A stretch of 64,000 nucleotides of DNA from CAZHBA01 sp964530225. Its GTDB lineage: Bacteria; Pseudomonadota; Alphaproteobacteria; UBA6615. The notes beneath the pieces are model-generated. The model was not told where the DNA came from, ran no database searches, and was given only the letters and a program-made list of their open reading frames with translations. The translations under genes and the position numbers were made by a program. Where the stretch lies: positions 1-64,000 of the forward strand of contig CAZHBA010000049.1 in assembly GCA_964530225.1 (NCBI GenBank), read 5' to 3'. Each line of letters starts with the position of its first letter. Position 1 is the stretch's first letter. This document shows positions 42,595 to 51,729 of this stretch, piece by piece.

Positions 42595-43344
42595 ATGGCG
42601 GGCCATTCCCAATTTAAGAACATCATGCATCGCAAAGGTGCGCAGGATAAAAAGCGCGCCAAGCTGTTTGCCAAGTTGGCGCGTGAAATCGAGGTCTCGG
42701 CCCGCATGGGCGCGCCCGATCCAGCACAAAATCCGCGTTTACGTTCGGCGGTAGCGGCGGGGCGTAGCGCCAACATGCCGAAGGATCGTATCGAGCGTGC
42801 GATCAACAAAGCGGCCAGTGGCGACGATGGTGCCAACTACGAAGAAATTCGCTACGAGGGCTACGGCCCGGCGGGTGTCGCGCTGATCGTCGACGCCCTG
42901 ACCGATAACCGCAACCGTACGGCGTCGGAAGTGCGCTCGGCATTTTCGAAGTTCGGTGGCAATCTTGGCGAGACCAACAGCGTTGCGTTCCTGTTCGACC
43001 GGGTCGGCCAGATCGCCTATGGGCCGGATGCGGCCGACGCCGATTCCATGTTCGAAGCGGCGCTCGAAGCCGGTGCCCAGGACGTTAACAGTTGGGCAAG
43101 CGGCCACGAAATAAGTTGCGACCCCAACGATTTTGGCCAGGTTGTCGAGACCCTGGAAGCTAAGTTCGGGGCGCCACAATCGGCGAGTCTGACCTGGCAG
43201 CCGCAGACGACGGTCAACGTGGATGCCGATGCGGCGCAAACGCTGATTAAACTAATAGATATGCTGGAGGACGGCGACGATGTGCAGAACGTGTCGGCGA
43301 ATTTCGAGATGAGCAATGAGGCGATGGCGCAACTCGCCGACTAG
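42595..43344 (+). CDS. yebC: YebC/PmpR-family regulator / translation factor
   Basis: 249 residues starting MAGHSQFKNIMHRKGAQDKKR, the conserved opening. Three domains follow, with PKDRIERAINKAASGDDGANY and an acidic middle region, and the end is EDGDDVQNVSANFEMSNE. Members bind DNA or ribosomes; recent work links some to polyproline translation. It heads the ruvCAB cluster, the standard order in proteobacteria. A ribosome site AGGGAGCAG precedes the start. Confidence 0.93.
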   Translation: MAGHSQFKNIMHRKGAQDKKRAKLFAKLAREIEVSARMGAPDPAQNPRLRSAVAAGRSANMPKDRIERAINKAASGDDGANYEEIRYEGYGPAGVALIVDALTDNRNRTASEVRSAFSKFGGNLGETNSVAFLFDRVGQIAYGPDAADADSMFEAALEAGAQDVNSWASGHEISCDPNDFGQVVETLEAKFGAPQSASLTWQPQTTVNVDADAAQTLIKLIDMLEDGDDVQNVSANFEMSNEAMAQLAD

Positions 43345-43389
43345 CCGTCGGCGGCAAACACCGTGCGCAAGCACGGCGGAGACAGACTA

Positions 43390-43884
43390 ATGCTATTGCT
43401 GGGGTTGGACCCGGGCCTGCGCACCACGGGCTGGGGTGTTATCGAAACCGACGCCAACCGGTTGCGCCATGTCGCCAACGGCGTAGTGCAGTCCGGTAAT
43501 GGCCCACTAGCTGACCGGCTGTTGCGGTTGCACGAAGGTTTAACGAAAGTCATCGGCAAATATTGCCTCGACAGCGCGGCAGTCGAAGAGACATTCGTAA
43601 ACATGGACGGAAAGGCGACGCTGAAATTGGGTCAGGCACGCGGTATTGTCATGTTGGTTCCGGCGCAAGCGGGCCTGCTGGTTGCTGAATATCCGGCCAA
43701 TACAGTCAAAAAAAGTGTCGTCGGCTACGGTCACGCGGATAAAGCGCAAATCGGCCACATGATCTCGTTATTGCTACCGGGCGCCGATGCGCAAACACCC
43801 GACGCCGCCGACGCGCTGGCCGTGGCGGTGTGCCATGCGCACCACATGCCAACGTCGCAACACCTCAAGGCCGCTGCCTTATGA
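43390..43884 (+). CDS. ruvC: Crossover junction endodeoxyribonuclease RuvC
   Basis: 164 residues from ATG 43390 (GGAG nine bases upstream). A GTG 43363 would add nine. Catalytic carboxylates are Asp in LGLDPGLRTTGWG, Glu in AVEETFVNMDGK, and the Asp pair in TPDAADALAVAVCHAH. It cuts Holliday junctions as a dimer. The end overlaps ruvA by four bases (ATGA). Confidence 0.95.
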   Translation: MLLLGLDPGLRTTGWGVIETDANRLRHVANGVVQSGNGPLADRLLRLHEGLTKVIGKYCLDSAAVEETFVNMDGKATLKLGQARGIVMLVPAQAGLLVAEYPANTVKKSVVGYGHADKAQIGHMISLLLPGADAQTPDAADALAVAVCHAHHMPTSQHLKAAAL

Positions 43885-44516
43885 TTGCCCGCTTGAAAGG
43901 CACCATCGACGAAATAGGGCCCGACTGGCTGGTGATCGACGTGTCGGGGGTCGGCTATCTAGTGTACTGCCCGGCTCGGACCATAAACACCCTGCCAGAC
44001 CAAGGCATGCCCGCTGAACTACACATTGAAACTCATGTGCGCGAATCTCAAATCTCGCTGTACGGCTTCGCCGAAGTGCGCGAGCGCGAATGCTTTCGCC
44101 TGTTGACGACGGTGCAGGGCGTCGGCGCCAAGGTAGCGTTGGCAATCCTGGACGCTTTGTCGCCGGATCAATTGGCCGAGGCCATCATTGCCCAGGACAA
44201 AGCGCAGTTGTCGCGCGCCGACGGTGTCGGTCCGCGGCTGGCGGCCCGCCTGCTGACCGAATTGAAAGAGAAAATCCTGACCGTCGCTGGTAGCCTCCAT
44301 ATCGTCTCCGCCGACCAGCAAACACCAGCGGCCGCGCCAGTGGGTAGCGCTGCGGAACCGGACGGTGTCACTGCCGATGCGATTTCCGCGTTGGTCAATC
44401 TGGGTTACGGCCGGGCGGAGGCCTTTGGCGCGGTGTCGCAGGTCATGCGTTCGCTGGGTGAGGGTGGCTCGCTCGAAGCGCTCATTCCGGCGGCGCTGAG
44501 GGAGCTTGGCCAATGA
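43881..44516 (+). CDS. ruvA: Holliday junction branch migration protein RuvA
   Basis: 211 residues starting MIARLKGTIDEIGPDWLVID. The OB-fold domain, the helix-hairpin-helix pair (LLTTVQGVGAKVALAIL and RADGVGPRLAARLLTELKEK) and the C-terminal RuvB-binding domain (AISALVNLGYGRAEAFGAV) are all present. It holds the junction in a tetramer. Start and end share ATGA overlaps with ruvC and ruvB, so translation is coupled. Confidence 0.96.
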   Translation: MIARLKGTIDEIGPDWLVIDVSGVGYLVYCPARTINTLPDQGMPAELHIETHVRESQISLYGFAEVRERECFRLLTTVQGVGAKVALAILDALSPDQLAEAIIAQDKAQLSRADGVGPRLAARLLTELKEKILTVAGSLHIVSADQQTPAAAPVGSAAEPDGVTADAISALVNLGYGRAEAFGAVSQVMRSLGEGGSLEALIPAALRELGQ

Positions 44517-45616
44517 CCGATGCCGCTGCCGACGGTGGTGCGGGCCGGTTGGTCGACGCTGCGGCTAAGCCCGACGACGGCGCTGAAATTGGTCTACGCC
44601 CGCAGACCTTGGCCGAGTTCGTCGGCCAGCGCACACTGTGCGATAATCTGGCGGTGTTCGTCGCAGCGGCACGACAGCGCGGCGAACCTATTGACCATGT
44701 ATTGCTGCACGGCCCGCCAGGTCTTGGAAAAACCACGCTGGCGCGCATCGTCGCGCAAGAGCTCGGCGTTGGCTTTCGCGCCACCTCGGGACCGATCATC
44801 ACCAAGGCCGGTGACCTGGCGGCGGTCCTGACCAATCTGCAGCCCCGCGACGTTCTGTTCATCGACGAAATTCATCGCCTTAATCCGGCCGTCGAAGAGG
44901 TACTGTATCCGGCGATGGAGGATGGCGAGCTCGACCTCATAATCGGCGAGGGGCCGGCGGCGCGTTCGGTGCGCATTGAATTACAGCCCTTCACCCTGGT
45001 CGGCGCGACCACCCGCCTGGGCTTGCTGTCGACGCCGCTACGCGAGCGTTTTGGCATTGGTATGCGGCTGGAATTTTATGCGCCCGACGAACTGATCGCG
45101 ATTATCCAGCGCAATGCCGCGCTGCTCGACCTACCAATAACCGACGATGGTGCCGCCGAAATCGCCACCCGGGCGCGCGGAACGCCGCGCGTGGCCGGCC
45201 GGTTGCTGCGCCGGGTGCGCGATTTTGCCGTGGTCGAAGCCAGCCTGCCGGTAAATGTAGCGGTAGCCGACGGGGCGCTGACGCGCCTCGATGTCGACGC
45301 GCGTGGCCTCGATTCCATGGACCGGCGCTACCTGCGCTATATTATTGAAAATTACAGCGGCGGCCCGGTTGGTATCGAGACCATCGCCGCCGCCCTGTCG
45401 GAAGAACGCGACACAGTCGAAGATGTCGTTGAGCCGTTCCTGATGCAGCAGGGTTTCCTGCAACGTTCGCCACGCGGACGCATTGTAACCGCGGGCGCTT
45501 ACCGGCATCTCGGCTTGGAACCCCCGAACCGTCCCCAAGGCGAACTGTTAGACGGCCACACCGTTGCCACAAATGATTCTCATAATTTCACCACAGACGA
45601 CGATGGCGTCGGCTGA
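44513..45616 (+). CDS. ruvB: Holliday junction branch migration ATPase RuvB
   Basis: 367 residues. Walker A is GPPGLGKTTLA near 68-79, Walker B DEIHRL, sensor 1 GATTRLG, and the arginine finger TPLRERFG. A C-terminal winged helix contains ENYSGGPVGIETIAAALSEE and RIVTAGAYRHL. It drives branch migration as hexamers on RuvA. About 30 residues of low-complexity tail end the protein. It overlaps ruvA by four bases. Confidence 0.97.
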   Translation: MTDAAADGGAGRLVDAAAKPDDGAEIGLRPQTLAEFVGQRTLCDNLAVFVAAARQRGEPIDHVLLHGPPGLGKTTLARIVAQELGVGFRATSGPIITKAGDLAAVLTNLQPRDVLFIDEIHRLNPAVEEVLYPAMEDGELDLIIGEGPAARSVRIELQPFTLVGATTRLGLLSTPLRERFGIGMRLEFYAPDELIAIIQRNAALLDLPITDDGAAEIATRARGTPRVAGRLLRRVRDFAVVEASLPVNVAVADGALTRLDVDARGLDSMDRRYLRYIIENYSGGPVGIETIAAALSEERDTVEDVVEPFLMQQGFLQRSPRGRIVTAGAYRHLGLEPPNRPQGELLDGHTVATNDSHNFTTDDDGVG

Positions 45617-45645
45617 CGGCCGAAATACAGTGGCGGACTAATACG

Positions 45646-46134
45646 GTGGCGGATGGGGCGAATGCAGTCCAGCAAATGGCTCGGGGGAGAAGCCCGCGCG
45701 GATGGTTCGAGGACGGTGAACACGTTTTTCCGGTGCGGGTCTATTACGAAGACACCGACGCTGCGGGAATCGTCTACTACGCCAATTACCTCAAGTTTGC
45801 CGAACGGGCGCGTACCGAGATGATTCGTTGTCTGGGATTTGAACACCGGCGATCGATAGCCGAGGACGGGGTGGCCTTTGCAGTGCGCAGTTGCACAGCC
45901 GAATATTCGTTGCTAGCCCGTCTCGATGATGAGATTGCCGTGCGCACGCGCATCGACGCGGTCGGCGGCGCTAGTCTCAAAGCGACACAGCGGGTCGTGC
46001 AACGGGATGGCGGCGGCAATCACATCGAACTCGTCAATTTAAAGATTCGTTTAGGCTGTATCGATAATTCTCAGCGGGCGGCGCGTATGCCGCCCGATAT
46101 TCGTGGTGCCCTTGCCACGCTCATGGTGAACTAA
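45646..46134 (+). CDS. ybgC: Tol-Pal-associated acyl-CoA thioesterase YbgC
   Basis: 162 residues from GTG 45646 (ATG 45676 is the in-frame alternative, giving 152). Hot-dog fold with RVYYEDTDAAGIVYYANYLKF, where the Asp before AAGIVYY is catalytic. The end is LVNLKIRLGCI. It acts on acyl-CoA and is linked to the phospholipid/tol system. It lies 29 bases after ruvB and heads tolQRAB-pal, the standard order. Confidence 0.9.
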   Translation: MADGANAVQQMARGRSPRGWFEDGEHVFPVRVYYEDTDAAGIVYYANYLKFAERARTEMIRCLGFEHRRSIAEDGVAFAVRSCTAEYSLLARLDDEIAVRTRIDAVGGASLKATQRVVQRDGGGNHIELVNLKIRLGCIDNSQRAARMPPDIRGALATLMVN

Positions 46135-46192
46135 CTGGCATTTACCGGGTGCGGATCGCCAGCCCGAATTCAGCAAAGGACTAAGTCTTAGG

Positions 46193-46924
46193 ATGGAAGC
46201 CAATATTATTGAATCAGTCGCGATAACGGGGGGCGCCAGTATCACCGATTTTTCGGTCTGGGCGCTGTTTCTGCGGTCGGACAATATCATCAAGTTAGTC
46301 ATGGTGGTGCTGTTTCTCGCATCGTTCTGGTCGTGGACGATCATCATCGACAAGTGGTTACGGGTGCGCCGCCTCGACCGCGAAGCTCGCCGGTTCGAGG
46401 AAAGTTTCTGGTCGGGTGGATCGCTGGACGAGTTGTACGAAATCTATGGTGCCCGTCCGGTCGACCCCATGTCGGCGGTATTTGCCGCGGCCATGACCGA
46501 ATGGCGACGATCGACCGAGCGCGGATTGTCGAAGACCGTGGCGCTACACGCCAATCTGCAAGACCGCATCGAGCGGGTCATGGACGTGACCCTAAGCCGC
46601 GAGATGGAGCGTATTGAGCGCTATTTGGTGTTTCTCGCTTCTGCTGGGGCGACGGCGCCGTTCATCGGCCTATTTGGAACGGTGTGGGGCATCATGAACA
46701 GTTTTCAGGCGATCGCTGTGGCCAAGGACACTAGCCTCGCCGTTATCGCGCCAGGCTTGGCGGAAGCCCTGTTCACCACCGCCATGGGCCTCATCGTCGC
46801 GATACCGGCGGTCGCCGCCTACAACAAGTTCAGCACTGATATGAACCGCTACGCCCAGCGCCTCGATGGGTTCGCTGCCGAGTTCACCGCCATCTTGTCG
46901 CGTCAGCTCGAAGAGGCGAAATAG
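46193..46924 (+). CDS. tolQ: Tol-Pal complex channel protein TolQ
   Basis: 243 residues. Three membrane helices: IKLVMVVLFLASFWSWTIII near 28-47, then VFLASAGATAPFIGLFGTVWG near 145-170 and EALFTTAMGLIVAIPAVAAYN near 185-205, whose Thr and Glu line the proton path. With TolR it forms the proton-driven motor that acts through TolA and Pal at division sites. A long cytoplasmic loop lies between helices 1 and 2. Confidence 0.95.
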   Translation: MEANIIESVAITGGASITDFSVWALFLRSDNIIKLVMVVLFLASFWSWTIIIDKWLRVRRLDREARRFEESFWSGGSLDELYEIYGARPVDPMSAVFAAAMTEWRRSTERGLSKTVALHANLQDRIERVMDVTLSREMERIERYLVFLASAGATAPFIGLFGTVWGIMNSFQAIAVAKDTSLAVIAPGLAEALFTTAMGLIVAIPAVAAYNKFSTDMNRYAQRLDGFAAEFTAILSRQLEEAK

Positions 46925-46927
46925 GCG

Positions 46928-47371
46928 ATGGCGCGCAGACACGTCAGATCCAACCTGCGCCGGCCGGGCGGTGGGCCGGTGACCGACATCAACGTGGCGC
47001 CGTTCGTTGATGTCATGTTGGTGCTGGTGATCATTTTTATGGTTGCTGCGCCGTTGCTGAATATTGGCGTGCCGGTCGATCTACCCAAAGCCACCCTTAA
47101 GCCGCTCAACGAAAGCCAGGATCCGCTGGTTGTCACCGTCGACGGCGAGGGAAATATTTTCATCCAAGAAGCGGCAGTTCCGGAACAAGCCTTGGTGCCA
47201 AGGCTTAGAGCTTTGTCGAACGTCAACAAAGATTTGCGCATTTTCGTTCGCGGCGACCGCGCCATTAATTATGGCCGGGTCATGCAGGTCATGGGGATGG
47301 TTTCCCGGGCTGGATTTTCGAAAGTCGCGCTGATCGCCGAGGCTCCCCTGCCCGGCGAAACCGTCAAATGA
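46928..47371 (+). CDS. tolR: Tol-Pal complex protein TolR
   Basis: 147 residues. After a basic N-terminus (RRPGGGPVTDINVAPFVD) the single membrane helix VMLVLVIIFMVAAPLLN carries the proton-binding Asp just before it. The periplasmic domain ends QVMGMVSRAGFSKVALIAE. Three bases follow tolQ. It is the ExbD/TolR partner of the motor. Confidence 0.95.
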   Translation: MARRHVRSNLRRPGGGPVTDINVAPFVDVMLVLVIIFMVAAPLLNIGVPVDLPKATLKPLNESQDPLVVTVDGEGNIFIQEAAVPEQALVPRLRALSNVNKDLRIFVRGDRAINYGRVMQVMGMVSRAGFSKVALIAEAPLPGETVK

Positions 47372-47392
47372 GTTGAGGCGGACGGCTTTGCA

Positions 47393-48268
47393 ATGATGGG
47401 TTCTTCCAACATGCGCAACGGTGTTTCTATGTCCATTAGCGCCCATCTGCTATTGGTGCTGTTTGCACAGTATGGGTTACCCAACCTGTTCACGCCGCGC
47501 GATGTATCAGTGGTCACCATCCCCGTCGAAATTGTTACTGACGAGCAACTCAATGCGCCACCGCCGCCGGCTACGCCGGAACCCAAGCCGGAACCAAAAC
47601 CCGAAGCCGCGCTACCGCCACCCCCACCTGAGCCGGAAGTGGTAGAGGCGCCGCCACCCCCGCCTGAGCCGAAATCCAAGCCGGAAGTGGTAGAGGCGCC
47701 GCCCCCGCCGCCAGTCGAAAAACCCAAACCGCCGAAAAAGAAAGAACCGCTAAAACCGAAACCGACCCCCCCGGCGAAAGCGGAGCCGCAGTCAAAACCC
47801 AAACCGCCGAAAAAGCCGAAAAGTTTTGCCTCGGTATTGAAAGATCTCGACAAGCTGGAGAAAAAATCGACGCCGAAAGTAAAAAAAGAGGCGGCACCGA
47901 AGGACAATAATAAACCGGCGCCCGATCGACAGATTCCCGAGCAGGCGTCGATTACGGAAATCGAACGTCTGAAGCAGATAATCCGCCGGCAGATCGAGCC
48001 CTGTTGGAGCCCGCCGGTCGGGGCGGCGGAGGCTGAAAACCTGGCGATTACCATTTTTATCCGTGTTGACCGAAAGGGCTTTGTACGTGAAGCGCGTGTG
48101 ATTGATGCGCCGGCGATGGCGCTGAATACTTATGTCCAAGCGGCGGCCGACGCCGCGCGGCGGGCGGTGCTCAATCCGCGGTGCCAGCCCTTCCAGTTAC
48201 CGATTAAACGTTATGATTTGTGGAAAGAAATAAGGTTTAATTTCGACCCCAGGGAGATGTTGAGTTAG
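47393..48268 (+). CDS. tolA: TolA-like envelope protein with proline-rich linker
   Basis: 291 residues. One membrane helix near 14-30 (SAHLLLVLFAQYGL). A long Pro/Lys/Glu-rich stretch follows at about 50-170 with repeats of PPPPPEPK/EVVEAPPPP. A C-terminal domain with IIRRQIEPCWSPPVGAAEAE and CQPFQLPIKRYDLWKEIRF is the TolA C-terminal type. It spans the periplasm and links TolQR to Pal. Proline repeats mean it likely depends on EF-P, encoded at 33618. Confidence 0.88.
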   Translation: MMGSSNMRNGVSMSISAHLLLVLFAQYGLPNLFTPRDVSVVTIPVEIVTDEQLNAPPPPATPEPKPEPKPEAALPPPPPEPEVVEAPPPPPEPKSKPEVVEAPPPPPVEKPKPPKKKEPLKPKPTPPAKAEPQSKPKPPKKPKSFASVLKDLDKLEKKSTPKVKKEAAPKDNNKPAPDRQIPEQASITEIERLKQIIRRQIEPCWSPPVGAAEAENLAITIFIRVDRKGFVREARVIDAPAMALNTYVQAAADAARRAVLNPRCQPFQLPIKRYDLWKEIRFNFDPREMLS

Positions 48269-48270
48269 CC

Positions 48271-49623
48271 ATGCTGTCACAAACTAAGAAATTCCTACGC
48301 CGGTCAGCGAGTGCACTGGTGGTCGTTGCCGTGTTCGCACTGCCCACAGCCGCTGCTGCGCAGCTGACGATCGACGTGACTTCGGGTACGGTCGAGCCGC
48401 TGCCGATCGCGGTTCCTGATTTCATTGCCCAAAGCCCCGACGCGCGGCAAGTTGCTACCGACATCACTTCGGTGATCGCCGGTGATTTAGAGCGCTCAGG
48501 CTTGTTCGCGCCGATCGACAAGGGCGCCTTTTTGTCTCGGCCGGCGGCGCTGGCGGTGCGGCCCAACTTCGTCAATTGGAAGCCGCTGAACGCCCAGGCC
48601 CTGATTATCGGCGAAACGAAGCTATTACCCGGCGGCCAACTGCGCACCGATTTTCGCTTGTGGGATGTGTTCGCCGAACAGCCGATGACAGGGCTCAGCC
48701 TGTCGACTTCTCCATCCAATTGGCGCCGTGTGGCGCACATTATCGCCGATGCAATTTACGAGCGCATCACTGGCGAGCGCGGCTATTTTGATACTAGGAT
48801 CGTTTATATTTCCGAGACTGGCCCGCTCGAACGGCGGGTCAAGCGGCTGTCGATAATGGACCAGGACGGGGCCAATCACCGGTTCCTGTCCGACGGTGGT
48901 ACGCTGGTCCTAACGCCGCGATTTTCGCCGACCCAACAAGAGATTACCTACCTCGCCTACTTCAACGACCAACCGCGGGTGTACCTGTTCAATATCGATA
49001 CCGGTGAACAGGAAGTGCTCGGTGATTTTCCCGGCATGACCTTTGCACCACGGTTTTCGCCCGACGGTAACCAAGTGATTATGAGCTTGGCTGAAAACGG
49101 CAACTCGGATGTTCACGTCATGGATTTGCGTACGCGACGGGTTCGGCAGTTGACCAAGCATCCGGCAATCGACACCGCACCGAGTTTCTCGCCTGACGGC
49201 CGCCACATAGTGTTCGAATCGGACCGCGGCGGCAGCCAGCAACTCTATGTCATGGATTCCGACGGCGGCAACCAGCATCGCATCAGCTTTAAATCGGGTG
49301 GCCGTTACGGTACGCCGGTGTGGTCGCCGCGCGGCGACCTGATTGCCTTCACCAAAATACAAAGCGGTCTGTTTCATATTGGTGTAATGCGGCCAGATGG
49401 CAGCGGAGAACGCCTGTTGACAAGGGGTTTTCTGGTGGAGAGTCCCACTTGGTCGCCCAATGGCCGGGTGCTAATGTTCTTCAAGCAGGATAAATCGGAC
49501 GATAAGGGACGAGGGCGTAATTCGCGGCTCTATTCGATCGATCTGACCGGCCATAACAAACGTGAAATAATTACGCCGGTCGAGGCATCAGACCCGGCTT
49601 GGTCGCCGGCGAGTTCACGTTAG
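48271..49623 (+). CDS. tolB: Tol-Pal system beta-propeller protein TolB
   Basis: 450 residues. A signal peptide ends near residue 32 (LPTAAAAQ). The N-terminal domain is followed by a six-bladed propeller with WD/PD-like repeats: FSPTQQEITYLAY, FSPDGNQVIMSLAENG, FSPDGRHIVFESDRGG, WSPRGDLIAFTKIQ and WSPNGRVLMFFKQD. It is periplasmic and binds Pal. It starts 3 bases after tolA. Confidence 0.96.
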   Translation: MLSQTKKFLRRSASALVVVAVFALPTAAAAQLTIDVTSGTVEPLPIAVPDFIAQSPDARQVATDITSVIAGDLERSGLFAPIDKGAFLSRPAALAVRPNFVNWKPLNAQALIIGETKLLPGGQLRTDFRLWDVFAEQPMTGLSLSTSPSNWRRVAHIIADAIYERITGERGYFDTRIVYISETGPLERRVKRLSIMDQDGANHRFLSDGGTLVLTPRFSPTQQEITYLAYFNDQPRVYLFNIDTGEQEVLGDFPGMTFAPRFSPDGNQVIMSLAENGNSDVHVMDLRTRRVRQLTKHPAIDTAPSFSPDGRHIVFESDRGGSQQLYVMDSDGGNQHRISFKSGGRYGTPVWSPRGDLIAFTKIQSGLFHIGVMRPDGSGERLLTRGFLVESPTWSPNGRVLMFFKQDKSDDKGRGRNSRLYSIDLTGHNKREIITPVEASDPAWSPASSR

Positions 49624-49694
49624 AATTAGAAACAAACTTCAAATAAAGACGCTGATAATGCTGCCAATTTCCTATGCTTGGCCGGACTTTTTTT

Positions 49695-49723
49695 TTGCTT
49701 CGAATCATCGCCTACAGTATAGT
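49695..49723 (+). promoter_or_regulatory. Sigma-70-like promoter for pal
   Basis: TTGCTT at 49695-49700 and TATAGT at 49718-49723 are separated by 17 bases. They lie in the 243-base gap between tolB and pal, about 140 bases before pal. A run of T just before may also slow transcripts from tolB. Confidence 0.55.
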
Positions 49724-49866
49724 TCCTGCGCAATTAAGCGGTCGGAGATTGTGAGTTGGGGTGGTGTGCGCTCAATTCGGTGCTGTACAGTACAGTCTCG
49801 CTTGAAATTAAGTGATGTGTCCGAACACAAAAGCATCGGACAGCAACGGCTTTTAAGGAGTCTGCG

Positions 49867-50391
49867 ATGAGATTAAATCTTCCAGTGGTTGTCGCGGCCG
49901 CGTTTCTTCTAGCAGCGTGTTCGACCGCATCGGACGAAGGGGCGGACTCGGGTAGCTCGGGTAGTAGTGGTGCTTCAACGTTTTCAGCGCCATTCCAAGA
50001 GCAGGTGGCTACACCATCGGGGCCAAAGCCTGGCACGTCACTCGATCTCGAGGTTAACGTCGGTGATCGGGTATTTTTCGATTTTGATAAGTCGACACTT
50101 AGGCCTAACGGGCGTACCACGATAGAACGCTGGGCGGCTTGGCTTAAGACCTACCCAGCCAACAAGCTCATGATCGAAGGCCATGCTGATGAGCGTGGCA
50201 CCCGCGAATATAACTTGGCGCTGGGTGAGCGTCGGGCGAACGCATCGCGCGAGTATCTGATCTCATTGGGGGTCGACCCCAACCGGGTGAAGACAATCAG
50301 CTATGGCAAGGAACGGCCGGCTATTCCGGGCTCGAATGTGAACGCTTGGGCCCAGAACCGCCGTAGCGTAGCTGTCCTCGATAGTAATTAG
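49867..50391 (+). CDS. pal: Peptidoglycan-associated lipoprotein Pal
   Basis: 174 residues. The lipoprotein signal is VVVAAAFLLAACST with Cys18-19 as the lipid anchor. A Ser/Gly-rich linker follows, then the OmpA-like domain with FDKSTLRPNGRTTIERWA, IEGHADERGTREYNLALGERR and the peptidoglycan-binding Asp and Arg. It tethers the outer membrane to peptidoglycan. AAGGAG precedes the ATG. A terminator follows. Confidence 0.97.
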   Translation: MRLNLPVVVAAAFLLAACSTASDEGADSGSSGSSGASTFSAPFQEQVATPSGPKPGTSLDLEVNVGDRVFFDFDKSTLRPNGRTTIERWAAWLKTYPANKLMIEGHADERGTREYNLALGERRANASREYLISLGVDPNRVKTISYGKERPAIPGSNVNAWAQNRRSVAVLDSN

Positions 50392-50449
50392 ATTGGTTGC
50401 GGCGCCCCGGTTCACCGGGACGACCGCCTTTCAAAGCGTGCGTTGACAC

Positions 50450-50486
50450 CCTCGGCTGTATCCACCAGCCGGGGCCGTTTTGTTTT
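50450..50486 (+). terminator. Intrinsic terminator after pal
   Basis: CCTCGGCTG at 50450-50458 pairs with CAGCCGGGG at 50466-50474 (one wobble), followed by CCGTTTTGTTTT. A second small hairpin (CCCGG/CCGGG) lies 40 bases upstream. Confidence 0.75.
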
Positions 50487-50598
50487 GATTGCCATAGTTT
50501 TGCCGAATTACCTGAGCAGATTACGCACGCATGATTGACGTTGGCGTTGAACTTGCGCATATCGGGAATCTGAAAACGAACTATCTAAGGACGGTGCC

Positions 50599-51729
50599 AT
50601 GATTGCACCTCTATGCCAGCCCATTTCTGTACTAAATCGCCGATGGTTGGGTCCGGCGCTCGCGATCGCCATCGTTGCCGCCACACCGATGCTAAGTGCG
50701 GCACCAGCAGGGGCGCAGTCGAACGATGTACAGTCACTGGTGAATACGATCGAACGCCTGGCGCGGCAGTTACAGACGCTCGAACGCAGAGTATATCGCG
50801 GTGGAACGCCGCCTGCCGGGTCTGCTACGAACCCGTCCGTTAGCGGCTCGCCGCCGCCGGCTGCGGTATCGCAGCTGCAATTGAAATTCAGTCAACTCGA
50901 AGAGCAAATGCGTAGCATGACTGGGCAGATTGAGGAATTGGGCTTCAAAGTCAATCAGATCTCAACCCGGCTAGATCGTCTGGTCGCTGATGTGGACTTC
51001 CGTTTGCACGCGTTGGAAGGGTCTGGGGGACGGCCCAATACGGTCCAGGGCGTCACCCCAAGTGCCGTTCCGGGCGCACCCGCGCCGTCGGTACGCGTGC
51101 CATCGGGTCCGCCGGTTGCACCGCGCCGGGCGCCGCAGGTTGGTGGCGTTGTCGTCAATCCCGAGGGCGCACCGGGCCCGTCGCTAAGAATCGGCACACT
51201 GACCGAGAGCCAAATCAAGGCAGCTGGCATCACGCCTTCTGACCCCGGAACAGGCGCTATGGCTAGCGCAAGTTCGGGAATTGATCAGACTACTCCCCAA
51301 CAGGCGACACCGGGCGCTGGCGACGCCTCGGGTTTGCCCCCGGGTACGGCACAAGAACGCTACAATTATGCCAGGGGGTTTCTGCTTCGGCGTGACTTCG
51401 CCGGCGCTGAGAAATCGTTGCGGGCGTTCGTCGAAACCTATCCGGATGACGTGCTGGCGGGTAATGCGCAATACTGGCTTGGCGAAACATTTTATGTCCG
51501 CGGCGATTTCGGCACTGCCGCTCGTGCCTTCGCTATCGGCTTTCAACGCTATCCCAACAGCAGCAAGGCGCCCGACAATCTGCTCAAGCTCGGCATGTCC
51601 CTGGCCGCGCTCGAGCGCACCGAGGATGCTTGCATTATCCTGAAGAAGTTGTCGAAAGAGTATCCCAAGGCGCCGACCAATATAATGAAGCGCGCGGAAA
51701 CGAAACGCATCCGCCTCAAATGCAAGTGA
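50599..51729 (+). CDS. cpoB: Cell division coordinator CpoB (YbgF)
   Basis: 376 residues. Signal peptide to about residue 38 (TPMLSAAPAGAQS). A coiled coil at 40-130 includes IERLARQLQTLERRV and EEQMRSMTGQIEELG. A long Pro/Ala/Gly linker follows. The last 125 residues are TPR repeats beginning AQERYNYARGFLLRRDFAGAE. It is periplasmic and couples cell-wall synthesis with Tol constriction. The stop overlaps the tilS start (TGATG). Confidence 0.93.
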   Translation: MIAPLCQPISVLNRRWLGPALAIAIVAATPMLSAAPAGAQSNDVQSLVNTIERLARQLQTLERRVYRGGTPPAGSATNPSVSGSPPPAAVSQLQLKFSQLEEQMRSMTGQIEELGFKVNQISTRLDRLVADVDFRLHALEGSGGRPNTVQGVTPSAVPGAPAPSVRVPSGPPVAPRRAPQVGGVVVNPEGAPGPSLRIGTLTESQIKAAGITPSDPGTGAMASASSGIDQTTPQQATPGAGDASGLPPGTAQERYNYARGFLLRRDFAGAEKSLRAFVETYPDDVLAGNAQYWLGETFYVRGDFGTAARAFAIGFQRYPNSSKAPDNLLKLGMSLAALERTEDACIILKKLSKEYPKAPTNIMKRAETKRIRLKCK